A stretch of 17,970 bases of DNA, taken from an uncultured Lewinella sp. Its GTDB lineage: Bacteria > Bacteroidota > Bacteroidia > Chitinophagales > Saprospiraceae. Position numbers and translations under genes: made by a program. The notes beneath the pieces are model-generated. The model made no database searches. It was not told the origin of the DNA and worked only from the letters and a program-made list of their open reading frames with translations. Where the stretch lies: contig CALIGP010000222.1 in assembly GCA_938021455.1 (NCBI GenBank), positions 1 through 17,970 on the forward strand, given 5' to 3'. Positions 1-6,897 of the stretch are shown piece by piece (positions within the stretch are counted from its first letter, which is position 1; each line of letters opens with the position of its first letter).

Positions 1-750
1 TTGTTGAAACGTCTTGCACGTTTCAATCCGGGTACCCACAAACTTATTACTAGTCTGCTCCACCATGTCGTCCTTGTTCTCTTCCAGAGACTCCGCCATT
101 TTTTTGAAGTGGATGCCTAGATGCTGCGAAAGGTCAAGGTCATAAATTTGCTGAAAAAAGCCCTTTTTTGCGTCCGTCTCGTAGTCTTCCAGGGTAATTA
201 ATTCTTCAACCGGCAGGGATTGAATCATTTTTTCTCCGGTGGCAGAAACCTTGTCAGCCCGCATGATCGCGCTAAAGACCAGACGTGCTTCGGGCTTCAT
301 TACCCGGTGGATCGCCCGAAACATCTGCCGTTTCTGAGCGGTAATGCTAAAGCTATCCTGAGCAATGACAAAGTCGAAAGTGTCCGGTTCATAAGGCATG
401 TAGTCAACGTCTCCGAAAGACACTTTAACCATCTTACTTAGCTCCATCTCATCAATGCGTGACTGATTAAAGGCGTTCTGTACCTTATCATCATTCAGGC
501 ATTCGATTTTACACTGGTGTGTTTCGGCAATGTATCGGGCGGCCGTTCCGAAGCCCGACTGAAGGACAAGAATTTTGGTAGACCGCTTGATTCTCGGTAG
601 CAAACGAAGCATCCTATCGGTTGTTACCCGGCTAGCTTCGAAAGGGCTGAGACTTTCATCTTTGTAAATACCCACGTGGAGATCGTCCCCTCCCCAGAGG
701 TTACGATAAATCTCCTGTGATTTCTGTGTTTCGTCAAAAGTGGCGATAAT
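1..750 (-). CDS. SAM-dependent methyltransferase, sarcosine/dimethylglycine N-methyltransferase type (3' end outside window; ATT start)
   Basis: The minus-strand frame is open from 750 to the window edge (250 codons, C-terminus missing). Near its start it reads EIYRNLWGGDDLHVGIY, the N-terminal signature of glycine/sarcosine/dimethylglycine N-methyltransferases, then a Rossmann motif I (LVLQSGFGTAARYIAE, about residues 61-76), LNDDK in the place of the motif II acidic loop, DVDYMPYEPDTFDFVIAQDSF and a motif near HRVMKP. Known relatives transfer methyl groups from S-adenosylmethionine to small amines, often in glycine betaine synthesis; the substrate here is inferred. Motif I has Gln64 where VLD is usual. 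No ATG, GTG or TTG precedes the WGG motif: an in-frame TAA lies four codons upstream and the first GTG and ATG fall inside conserved sequence. ATT at 750-748 is therefore the likely start, about 27 nt below a predicted transcription start. A mutated ATG or a frameshift is the alternative. Confidence 0.75.
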   Translation of the reverse strand, partial: MIATFDETQKSQEIYRNLWGGDDLHVGIYKDESLSPFEASRVTTDRMLRLLPRIKRSTKILVLQSGFGTAARYIAETHQCKIECLNDDKVQNAFNQSRIDEMELSKMVKVSFGDVDYMPYEPDTFDFVIAQDSFSITAQKRQMFRAIHRVMKPEARLVFSAIMRADKVSATGEKMIQSLPVEELITLEDYETDAKKGFFQQIYDLDLSQHLGIHFKKMAESLEENKDDMVEQTSNKFVGTRIETCKTFQQ

Positions 751-783
751 GGCTCTGTTTTACGTTGTTTGGTCGAGAATTCC

Positions 784-791
784 CAAAGATA
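784..791 (-). promoter_or_regulatory. Bacteroidota -7 promoter box for the methyltransferase gene
   Basis: The minus strand reads TATCTTTG, an exact match to the Bacteroidota TAnnTTTG -7 box. It would start transcription near 777, leaving an A-rich leader of about 27 nt before the ATT codon at 750. No convincing -33 TTG element is seen at the right distance, so this rests on the -7 box and its spacing. Confidence 0.45.
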
Positions 792-875
792 ACAATAGGA
801 TTGATGATTTGGGCGGTTGATCATTTTTTGGGCGATTACGCAGGTGCAGGCAAAGGGTTCGTAGGAGCAGGGATT

Positions 876-1232
876 TCATTCTCTTTCCAAGACATCCTCC
901 ACTAATTCAACACGCCTACCTTCCGGATCTCTAATTACGCAGCGATAACCCCATTCGGATTTCAGGGGTACCTGTAGAATACTTCCTGGCGAGACCTTTC
1001 TTAATAGTTCGTCTAGGTTGACCACACTAAAGCCCAGTCGAACGAAAGGGTCCGGCCGCGTTTGTGATTTTGACAACGGGTAAATCTCCAGGACAAAACC
1101 GTCCATTTCAGCAGAATAATGGTAGGGGCCAGCGCCATGCCGATGGTGAACGAACCTAAGCCCAAGTGTCATGTAGAAAGCCGTTAGCTCTTCCGGATTA
1201 GCGGAGCGAAGGATAAGAAGGTTTAGTCTCAT
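876..1232 (-). CDS. VOC-family (glyoxalase/bleomycin-resistance-like) protein
   Basis: A 118-residue protein beginning MRLNLLILRS, with the beta-alpha-beta layout of a single vicinal-oxygen-chelate module pair. The N-terminal strand is followed by FYMTLGLRFVHH, then HYSAEMDGFVLEIYP (Glu of the central strand) and the C-terminal IRDPEGRRVELVE, the typical DPxGxxxEL end of VOC proteins. Such proteins bind a divalent metal and act on small oxygenated substrates or sequester drugs; no specific reaction can be assigned. The ATG at 1232 is preferred to an in-frame TTG at 1244, because the family begins directly with the first strand. It lies 16 nt after the stop of the GNAT gene on the same strand, so the two are probably co-transcribed. 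Confidence 0.8.
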   Translation of the reverse strand: MRLNLLILRSANPEELTAFYMTLGLRFVHHRHGAGPYHYSAEMDGFVLEIYPLSKSQTRPDPFVRLGFSVVNLDELLRKVSPGSILQVPLKSEWGYRCVIRDPEGRRVELVEDVLERE

Positions 1233-1248
1233 GATGGTAGGCAATAGC

Positions 1249-1761
1249 TTAGGTTACGTCCAGGGTCATATAAACTTCGTCCATCCTTACGTCTCCGGTA
1301 CGCGCGGCATCCTTTTCTCGTGCGAACTCATGGAAGCCTTCGCTGAGGTAGAGTTTACAGGCTGCTTCGGCGTAATTTGAAACGGTTAGGTTCAGCCTCT
1401 CCAGTCCGGCCATTTCTTTCGTTCTGCGGATGCACTCGCGTAAGAGTTGCCGGGCTGCGCCCCGGCCCCTGGCTACGGGGCTGACGTATACGCCCCAGAC
1501 CATCCCCCGGTGGCGGCGCTTTGTCTTTTGGTAGCGCTGGAAGCCCAGTATGCCGGTGAGTTGCTCCTGCCCCGCTTCATCTACCATAAAATAGCCGAGG
1601 AGAAACTGTTCGTCCGGTTTTTCGACTATCCGGTCCGCCCAGACCTCCGGATCAACGATACTGCCAGCGTCCTGATCCCAGGAAAGTGGATCGGAGGAAA
1701 AAGAGGCTGCTCGTAGGGAGACGAAGGCGTCAAGGTCAGTGAGGGTTAGTGGGCGAATCAT
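1249..1761 (-). CDS. GNAT-family N-acetyltransferase
   Basis: A 170-residue single-domain GNAT. It has the N-terminal strand MIRPLTLTDLDAFVSLRAASF, the central GMVWGVYVSPVARGRGAARQLL (acetyl-CoA pyrophosphate loop RGRGAA, about residues 85-106) and the C-terminal NYAEAACKLYLSEGFHEF (motif B). Members transfer the acetyl group of acetyl-CoA to amines of small molecules or proteins; the acceptor here is unknown. The ATG at 1761 fits the family length. It is the first gene of a two-gene unit with the VOC protein and is transcribed divergently from the secreted Asp-box protein. A hairpin repeat (1825-1856) sits 64 nt upstream of the start. Confidence 0.88.
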   Translation of the reverse strand: MIRPLTLTDLDAFVSLRAASFSSDPLSWDQDAGSIVDPEVWADRIVEKPDEQFLLGYFMVDEAGQEQLTGILGFQRYQKTKRRHRGMVWGVYVSPVARGRGAARQLLRECIRRTKEMAGLERLNLTVSNYAEAACKLYLSEGFHEFAREKDAARTGDVRMDEVYMTLDVT

Positions 1762-1824
1762 GGCAATCCTGTTTGTGCCTGAGCCAACGTCAGCACGGCA
1801 AAAAAAGTTACGCCGCCTGACTGG

Positions 1825-1856
1825 TTTGTACCGCCGACTTCACTCGGCGGTACAAA
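1825..1856. repeat. REP-like palindrome, copy 1
   Basis: Perfect 13-bp inverted repeat, TTTGTACCGCCGA at 1825-1837 and its complement at 1844-1856, with a 6-nt loop. The same left arm and most of the right arm recur at 4767-4792. Both copies lie just upstream of a minus-strand GNAT gene. Confidence 0.8.
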
Positions 1857-1922
1857 TCACCCGTTTGGGTGGGCTTTAGATCAACTCGTACCCAGAAATT
1901 TGCCAAAAACCAATTGTTACCT

Positions 1923-4013
1923 ATGTTCAAGCATTATACTTCGCTCTTCACCTTGCTTTTGTTAACCATCCTTTGCACCTGCGTCCGCGCCCAAACAGCA
2001 GAGCTGGTATTTCCGGATGATGTTGACCAGTACGAGAACTTCAACAGCCTCTACATCGCCGCCGAAGGCCGTGGCTTCGCCACCGGGCAGTGCGGTAGCC
2101 TCCTCCGGACGACAAACAATGGGGCAAGCTTCCAATCTCTGCCGCCACTGCTCAATAATATTTCCTACAGCAAGGTTTCCTGCCTCCCGGCCACCAACTG
2201 CCAGACCGTTTTCCTGACCACCAATCGGGGCGTTTATCGTTCAACGGACGCCGGAGGTACCTGGCGGCAGGTGAGCAGCCGAAATTTCAGTAAATACAAT
2301 TATGAACTCGGCGGTCATCTCTTTGGCTACACCTACCGCCGTACGCAACTATTGCACTCCACCGATGACGGCGCTACCTGGACGGAACTTTCCCTGCCCG
2401 TCGACATGTATTCTGAGCTCTACCCCGTCTCCAGTACGGAATGGTACTACTATGGAGAAAATAAGCTCTTCAAAACCACCGACGCCGGCGTAAACTGGGA
2501 GACGGCCTTTACCTTCCCCACGACGAATAACATTAACGGCGGTTTCCGGGACGATAACGGGAATTTTTATGCCTCCTTTGGCCCCGACTTTTACGAAAGT
2601 ACTGATGATGGAAATAACTTCACCCTTCAATCCAGCACACAACGGTTCTATTCCACCATTTCCGAAATCTGGCGTGGACAAGAGGACAGTATCCATATCA
2701 TCAGCTTTAATGGCTTCCGCTTTAGCACCGTCGACAACGGTGTGAACTGGATCAACACCCCTCCCGCCACTTTTCAATCTTACAACAGTTACACCCGGGC
2801 CGAGGGCCGGTTTTTCGCCGCAGCTGAAGGCCTTAGTTTAGTGACCGCTGACGAGGACTGGCTTAATCAACAGTTATTATTAACCGAAAAGGTACCGGAG
2901 TTTGACAACATTCAGTTTGCTGACGAACAGTCCGCCTATGCCTACGAAACCCAAAACGGAGACGTCTATAAGTCCGAAAACGGTGGTGCGACCTGGGCCA
3001 TTACGGCCAATCTGGGCAGCTCCACCGAAGGGCGGCTGAAGGTGACCAACAATAAGCACGTATACGCTTTTGGCCGGGAGTTTACGCTTCAACGCAGCGA
3101 AGATGGCGCGCGCACTTTCGAGGAGCCACGCTTTGTTCGGCAAGCTGGCATTAACGGAACACGGGTGGCTTTCTCGCCGCTGCCCGGCGGTGGTCTTATC
3201 GCGCTCATCAGCGGTAAAACGGTACGTTCCGACGGCAATAGCATCACAGCTGAATACACCAACAGCATCGACATTAACGGCGGCAGCTGGGACATGACGA
3301 TGATCACTGATGACTTTGGCTTCGTGCACCGCACCCCACGGGAGCCATTCTACCGGACCGTTGACGGAGGAGCGAACTGGCAGGAAGTAGCTTCGCCCGG
3401 CACCAGTGGGCTTTTTTACAGCTACTTCTATTTTTCGGACGCGAATAACGGATACGTCGGCGGCGGCAATAACGGCACCTACCGTACGGCTGATGGAGGC
3501 CTCACCTGGACACCGGACGAAACCCTGCCCCGTACCTACGGCATTTTCAAAATAGAAGACAATCTCTTTGCCATTGATCGCCAAACACTCTACCGCAGCG
3601 TAGACAACGGTGAATTCTGGGACCAGGAGGACGAAATAAACTGCAGTGGCATCAACCTCGCGACCATTCAACCGGGCACCGATAAGATCTTTTACACCAT
3701 GCTGGGTGCCATTGGCAGCTTTGACCCGCAGGAGATCCTAAGTCCGGTCGACGAGATTTCCCCTTTGCAGGGCAGCCTGCGTGCCATTCCCAATCCTTCC
3801 TCCGGAGCCTTCCGGTTGGAGCTGCCAGCAGCAGGCGTTGACCTGGTGCAAGTCAGTGTCTTCGACCTGACCGGCCGACAGATTCTTACTAAGCAGCTGA
3901 CAGGAAACGCGACAGCAGATGTCGACCTGACGGGACAGCCTGCAGGTGTTTACGTAGCCAGAATCCGTAGTAGCGAAGGGAAGATTTTAACGACTCGGTT
4001 GGTGAAGCGGTAG
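1923..4013 (+). CDS. Secreted Asp-box (BNR/sialidase-repeat) beta-propeller protein with T9SS sorting domain
   Basis: A 696-residue protein. Residues 1-23 form a signal peptide ending CTCVRAQ. Eleven Asp-box-like motifs of form S/T-x-D-x-G-x-x-W/F follow, at about residues 63, 107, 146, 185, 226, 269, 351, 392, 479, 522 and 559 (for example STDAGGTW, TTDAGVNW, TVDGGANW). Such spaced motifs build the turns of a beta-propeller as in sortilin, Ycf48 and sialidases. No sialidase catalytic arginine set is evident, so enzymatic function is not claimed. Residues 618-696 are a type A Por/T9SS sorting domain: AIPNPSSGAF, VSVFDLTGRQI, then PAGVYVARI and a terminal TTRLVKR. It should enter the periplasm by Sec and be exported or anchored on the surface by T9SS. 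The ATG at 1923 is chosen because it begins the signal peptide; the upstream in-frame TTG at 1869 does not. Confidence 0.93.
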   Translation: MFKHYTSLFTLLLLTILCTCVRAQTAELVFPDDVDQYENFNSLYIAAEGRGFATGQCGSLLRTTNNGASFQSLPPLLNNISYSKVSCLPATNCQTVFLTTNRGVYRSTDAGGTWRQVSSRNFSKYNYELGGHLFGYTYRRTQLLHSTDDGATWTELSLPVDMYSELYPVSSTEWYYYGENKLFKTTDAGVNWETAFTFPTTNNINGGFRDDNGNFYASFGPDFYESTDDGNNFTLQSSTQRFYSTISEIWRGQEDSIHIISFNGFRFSTVDNGVNWINTPPATFQSYNSYTRAEGRFFAAAEGLSLVTADEDWLNQQLLLTEKVPEFDNIQFADEQSAYAYETQNGDVYKSENGGATWAITANLGSSTEGRLKVTNNKHVYAFGREFTLQRSEDGARTFEEPRFVRQAGINGTRVAFSPLPGGGLIALISGKTVRSDGNSITAEYTNSIDINGGSWDMTMITDDFGFVHRTPREPFYRTVDGGANWQEVASPGTSGLFYSYFYFSDANNGYVGGGNNGTYRTADGGLTWTPDETLPRTYGIFKIEDNLFAIDRQTLYRSVDNGEFWDQEDEINCSGINLATIQPGTDKIFYTMLGAIGSFDPQEILSPVDEISPLQGSLRAIPNPSSGAFRLELPAAGVDLVQVSVFDLTGRQILTKQLTGNATADVDLTGQPAGVYVARIRSSEGKILTTRLVKR

Positions 4014-4048
4014 CTGGTAACATTAGTCATCCCCATTTTTTGGAATAT

Positions 4049-4208
4049 ATGACTATGTTTTCTACCGTATCGCAAGGTTTTTAGCGGACAGCGGACAGCA
4101 TTCAGGCAGAGCAGCTCTGAATGCTGACCGCTGTCCGCTTTTTCAGGCTACAAGAAGCTTGATGGAGCGAGAAAAAGCCAGAAAATCAGCCTAAACTCCG
4201 GGATGACT
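4049..4208 (-). repeat. Composite intergenic repeat element, copy A
   Basis: Read on the minus strand, it starts with GAGTCATCCCGGAGTTT at 4207-4191, contains the long hairpin at 4083-4139 flanked by A-runs, and ends with AAAACATAGTCAT at 4061-4049. The distance from the hairpin (CGCTAAAAA) to this end box is 16 nt, identical to copy B at 14094-14241. It fills the gap between two convergent genes. A further TAGTCATCCC on the plus strand at 4024-4033 lies just outside. Confidence 0.75.
4083..4139. terminator. Heptamer-built hairpin of element A, probable bidirectional terminator
   Basis: Two 23-nt arms (4083-4105 and 4117-4139) pair with one mismatch around an 11-nt loop. Each arm is made of three 7-nt units of form AGCNNNC followed by AG: AGCGGAC, AGCGGAC, AGCATTC on the left; AGCGGAC, AGCGGTC, AGCATTC when the right arm is read on the minus strand. 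A T-run follows on the plus strand, and TTTTT-type flanks on both sides fit Rho-independent termination for the convergent genes ending at 4013 and 4210. Confidence 0.7.
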
Positions 4209-4209
4209 C

Positions 4210-4749
4210 TTACAACTCCTCCCGGAGAATACCGTAGTACACCACGTCGTGGTAGGTTCCGTTGCGGAACATATGCTGCCGGAGGACGCCCTCTTTCTGC
4301 ATTCCTGCCTTGGCCATCACCTTGCCGGAGGCAGCGTTGACGGCCACGTAATGGGCGGCCACTCTGCGGAGGTCAAGTTCTTCAAAGCCGAAGCGGATGA
4401 TGGCCGCTGCGGCTTCGGAGACAAAGCCTTTATTCCAAAAGGGCTCGGCAATCCAGTAGCCCAACTCGGCGTGAGAAAATGCTTTATTCACGTGCAGGCC
4501 GATTCCTCCCATGAAAGCTTCTGTTTCCCCATCCCGAATGCTGAAGATGTATTTTTCGCCGGATTCCCGCCCCTGATGAGCCAGATTGAGCCAGTAGATG
4601 GCATCCTTTTCCTGGTAAGGGTGCGGAATATTCAGGGTATAGCGCGACACCTTTTCGTTCCCGGCATATTCCACAATTTCGGGGATGTCTTCAACGCGAA
4701 GAGGAGCTAGCAATAAACGGGTGGTGCGTAATTGGCTGGATATAGACAT
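4210..4749 (-). CDS. GNAT-family N-acetyltransferase, RimJ/RimL-like
   Basis: A 179-residue protein with the RimJ/RimL-type layout: LRTTRLLLAPLRVEDI at the N-terminus, GGIGLHVNKAFSHAELGYWIAEPFWNKGFVSEAAAAI in the middle (substrate and acetyl-CoA site) and NAASGKVMAKAGMQKEGVLR near the C-terminus. Family members acetylate alpha-amino groups of ribosomal or other proteins, or small molecules; this one cannot be assigned to a substrate. The ATG at 4749 gives the usual length. It is transcribed towards the Asp-box gene, and its stop codon almost touches the end box of repeat element A. A REP-like palindrome lies 18 nt upstream of its start. Confidence 0.88.
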   Translation of the reverse strand: MSISSQLRTTRLLLAPLRVEDIPEIVEYAGNEKVSRYTLNIPHPYQEKDAIYWLNLAHQGRESGEKYIFSIRDGETEAFMGGIGLHVNKAFSHAELGYWIAEPFWNKGFVSEAAAAIIRFGFEELDLRRVAAHYVAVNAASGKVMAKAGMQKEGVLRQHMFRNGTYHDVVYYGILREEL

Positions 4750-4766
4750 GGCGAGGGTGATCTATG

Positions 4767-4792
4767 TTTGTACCGCCGATTTCAGTCGGCGG
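4767..4792. repeat. REP-like palindrome, copy 2 (right arm shortened)
   Basis: TTTGTACCGCCGA at 4767-4779 is identical to the left arm at 1825. After a 6-nt loop only TCGGCGG (4786-4792) of the right arm remains before the sequence diverges, shortly before the MITE at 4802. Confidence 0.7.
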
Positions 4793-4801
4793 AAGGGGTT
4801 T

Positions 4802-4970
4802 ACTAGTACAGTGTAAACTAAGTTGAGATAGGTTTTTGCGCCGGGATTTTGTTTGCTGGCTAGATGAAAAAACCGGTGCATAGCCATAGCTAAGGACCTG
4901 TTTTTTCATGACGCCAGCGAGCAAAAGACCAAGCAGGAACCAGCGAATACTTAGTTTACACTGTACTAGT
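4802..4970. mobile_element. 169-bp foldback MITE
   Basis: Perfect 22-bp terminal inverted repeats lie at 4802-4823 and 4949-4970. Further inside, 4850-4876 and about 4900-4925 are imperfectly complementary (TTTTG...GCTGGC...ATGAAAAAAC), so nearly the whole element can fold on itself. It has no coding capacity. The inner ends read TA-CAGTG...CACTG-TA, resembling Tc1/mariner/IS630-type termini with a TA target duplication. The flanking ACTAGT is palindromic, so CTAG or ACTAGT could equally be the duplication. It lies at the 3' end of the minus-strand gene that starts at 5469 and supplies its stop codon. Confidence 0.75.
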
Positions 4971-5469
4971 CCCTCCTCAACAAATCGTCCTGCCAATATC
5001 GGTGCGCCCCGAGGCGAAATTTTGCGGGAATCACAAAACCGGCCTTTTCGTTGATCTCCAGTCGGCAGAAAAAAGCCAGGTGCGGAGCGCTTTGGGTAAA
5101 ATCGAATACGGGCCCGTTGGGCGTTCGGCCCAGGCCTTCCGTCACGAGAAGTGGATTGGGGGTAGAGCGGAAAAATTCGCTGGCGCGAAAAACATCCCGG
5201 ACACGGCGGAGTTCCAGGCGGAAGCCGGAATCAGTCCTACTGGTAGCGAGATAACCAAAGGGCAGTTGGCTGATGAATTCCCCACCACCGCCACCAAAAG
5301 CGGGAGCGATGGAAAAGTCCGGGAGTACGTAAATTTTACCGTCCATATCCACGGTAGCCGGAGCAGGTGTTTCTTTCAAAAATGGAGGAACGATCTGTGC
5401 ACGTTGAGCCTGGGCGCTGCCGCAGGTGCAGAGCAAGAACAAAAAGAGCAGCGTTTTGACACCGTTCAT
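4966..5469 (-). CDS. Small secreted protein of unknown function, 3' end altered by the MITE
   Basis: A 167-residue protein with a signal peptide (MNGVKTLLFLFLLCTCGSAQA, cleavage before Q), so it should be periplasmic or exported. The mature part has DMDGKIYVLPDFSIAPAFGGGGGEFI, then a probable small beta-rich domain ending NEKAGFVIPAKFRLGAHRYWQDDLLRRD. I do not recognise the family. The start ATG overlaps the TGA of the upstream vWA gene (ATGA, 5466-5469), so translation is probably coupled. The TAG stop at 4968-4966 lies inside the outermost repeat of the MITE, so the original protein may have had a different tail, unless ACTAGT is a duplicated target site that already contained the stop. Confidence 0.75.
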   Translation of the reverse strand: MNGVKTLLFLFLLCTCGSAQAQRAQIVPPFLKETPAPATVDMDGKIYVLPDFSIAPAFGGGGGEFISQLPFGYLATSRTDSGFRLELRRVRDVFRASEFFRSTPNPLLVTEGLGRTPNGPVFDFTQSAPHLAFFCRLEINEKAGFVIPAKFRLGAHRYWQDDLLRRD

Positions 5470-6566
5470 GATCGTTTGTTTTTGTTACTCTTGTAATCGC
5501 GGAAAACGAAGTCTCCCAATCCCTGCAAGCCGGAGTAATAAGCCTTTCCTCCGTTCGTTTCCGTAAAGGTTTGTACGAACTGTACGAGCCAGGGGTCGCG
5601 GGCAATCATAAATGTGGTAACCGGAATGGACAGCTTACGCAGCCGGCCGGCCAGATTTAGTGTACGGTTGACAATGGTCCGGTCTAGACCAGCGCTATTC
5701 TTGATGTAGCGGTTACCCCGCTTGATGCAGGTCGGCTTTCCGTCGGTGATAATGAAGATCTGCTTATTCGGGTTGCGGCGGCGGCGGAGAATATCCATGG
5801 CTAATTCAAGACCTGCCACGGTGTTGGTGTGATAAGGGCCAACCTGTAAGTAGGGCAAATCCTTGATCTCCACCGGCCAGGCATCGTTGCCGAAGACAAT
5901 GATATCCAGCGTATCCTTAGGGAAGCGCGTGGTGATGTACTCACTCAGCGCCATGGCCGTTTTCTTGGCGGGGGTGATACGGTCTTCACCGTAGAGAATC
6001 ATGGAGTGACTGATGTCAATCATCAGCACGGTAGACATTTGGGCCTGGTAGTGGGTCTCGTACACTTCCAAATCGTCGTGGGTGAGCTTGAAGTCACCGA
6101 TGCCGTGATTGATTTGCGCGTTGCGCAAAGACTCAGACACGGCCAGTTTGTCCAGGCTATCACCGAACTCGAAAGGACGACGTTCGCTGGTACGCTCGTC
6201 TCCTCGGCCACTGTAGCGGGCGCTGTGGTTGCCGCGCTTGGTTTTCTTGATGTCGCCAAACAGATCTTTGAGCGCTTTTTGACGTAGCTGACCTTCCATC
6301 TTGGCGGTCGGGACGTAAGGCGGCTTACCGGGCCCGTCACCCGGTTGGATGAAGTTCTTATCGATCAATTCCTGGATAAACTCCGCCATGGAGTAATCCT
6401 CATTGGTCAATTCATACTGCCGGTCGAGTTGGGTGAGCCACTGGAGGGCCTCGCCTACGTTGCCGGAGGTGTGGGTGAGCAGCTCCTGAAATAATTTCAG
6501 GAGTTTCTCGAAGTCGGTTTCGTTGCCTTCACCGGGTAAATAATTTTTGAATCGCCAGCCGATCAT
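5466..6566 (-). CDS. vWA-domain protein with intact MIDAS motif
   Basis: A 366-residue cytosolic protein without a signal peptide or membrane segment. The N-terminal half (MIGWRFKNYLPGEG..., about residues 1-170) is helical and charged. A von Willebrand A domain fills about residues 175-360. All MIDAS elements are visible: DISHS at 184-188, a Thr at 247 or 249 in YHTNTVAG, and Asp275 in FIITDGKPT. Such proteins bind a metal ion and a protein ligand, and many work with MoxR-type or chelatase-type AAA+ ATPases; no such ATPase is in the window. The ATG at 6566 is chosen because the upstream open frame to 6782 runs through two copies of a non-coding tandem repeat. It is coupled to the secreted protein downstream by a 4-nt overlap. 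Confidence 0.88.
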   Translation of the reverse strand: MIGWRFKNYLPGEGNETDFEKLLKLFQELLTHTSGNVGEALQWLTQLDRQYELTNEDYSMAEFIQELIDKNFIQPGDGPGKPPYVPTAKMEGQLRQKALKDLFGDIKKTKRGNHSARYSGRGDERTSERRPFEFGDSLDKLAVSESLRNAQINHGIGDFKLTHDDLEVYETHYQAQMSTVLMIDISHSMILYGEDRITPAKKTAMALSEYITTRFPKDTLDIIVFGNDAWPVEIKDLPYLQVGPYHTNTVAGLELAMDILRRRRNPNKQIFIITDGKPTCIKRGNRYIKNSAGLDRTIVNRTLNLAGRLRKLSIPVTTFMIARDPWLVQFVQTFTETNGGKAYYSGLQGLGDFVFRDYKSNKNKRS

Positions 6567-6625
6567 ATGGTTTTGGGTCTTGTGATGGTAGAACGGCTGG
6601 AGGGGCGTTTGGGTTGTGGGGAAGA

Positions 6626-6773
6626 GCCGCTTCGCGGCTTGGGGAGTTTGCGCGCGGAGAACGCGGAGAGAAGGAGAGACAGGAGAAGAAAGGGAGACAG
6701 CCGCTTCGCGGCGTCGGGAGTTTGCGCGCGGAGAACGCGGGGATAAGGAGAGGCAGGAGAAGAAAGGGAGAGC
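6626..6773. repeat. Two tandem 74-bp G/A-rich repeats
   Basis: Units at 6626-6699 and 6700-6773 are nearly identical. Each begins with the palindrome GCCGCTTCGCGGC, continues with GTTTGCGCGCGGAGAACGCGG and ends with GAGGA/GAAGAAAGGGAGA. A diverged third copy in the opposite orientation lies at 7330-7394, so the GxxExxY gene is bracketed. These units form most of the 331-base gap 6567-6897; its remainder is an AT-rich promoter region. Confidence 0.85.
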
Positions 6774-6825
6774 ATTATGCACCTGAATAGCCTTGACAAT
6801 GTTTTAATTTAAAATTAAACCATTA

Positions 6826-6858
6826 TTTTGTTTTATTACGTAAAACAACCTAATTTTG
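6826..6858 (+). promoter_or_regulatory. Bacteroidota-type promoter for the GxxExxY gene
   Basis: TTTTG at 6826-6830 (-33 element) and TAATTTTG at 6851-6858 (TAnnTTTG -7 box) are separated by 20 nt, within the usual Bacteroidota spacing. The start codon follows about 33 nt downstream of the expected transcription start. The surrounding 6790-6897 is markedly AT-rich compared with the flanking repeats. Confidence 0.65.
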
Positions 6859-6897
6859 GGCAACACCCTATCCTATTAACTTTTAAATACACCCTAC

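Noticed and set aside
624..824. 66-residue minus-strand open frame
   Set aside because: It is in a different frame from the methyltransferase and overlaps the region encoding its conserved WGGDD motif; its own product has no recognisable pattern.
2880..3671. 263-residue minus-strand open frame
   Set aside because: It lies antisense within the Asp-box gene, and its composition is explained by the codon pattern of that gene.
4691..4996. 101-residue open frame spanning the MITE
   Set aside because: It runs through both terminal repeats and into neighbouring genes in the wrong frame.
5002..5496. 164-residue plus-strand open frame
   Set aside because: It is antisense to the secreted protein, which has a clear signal peptide and a coupled start.
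6626..6773. Tandem repeats as a CRISPR array
   Set aside because: There are two directly abutting 74-bp units with no spacers and no cas genes.
6567..6782. N-terminal extension of the vWA protein to 6782
   Set aside because: The extension translates two copies of a non-coding tandem repeat (SPRSPRANSRRREAA-like); the ATG at 6566 begins the plausible protein.
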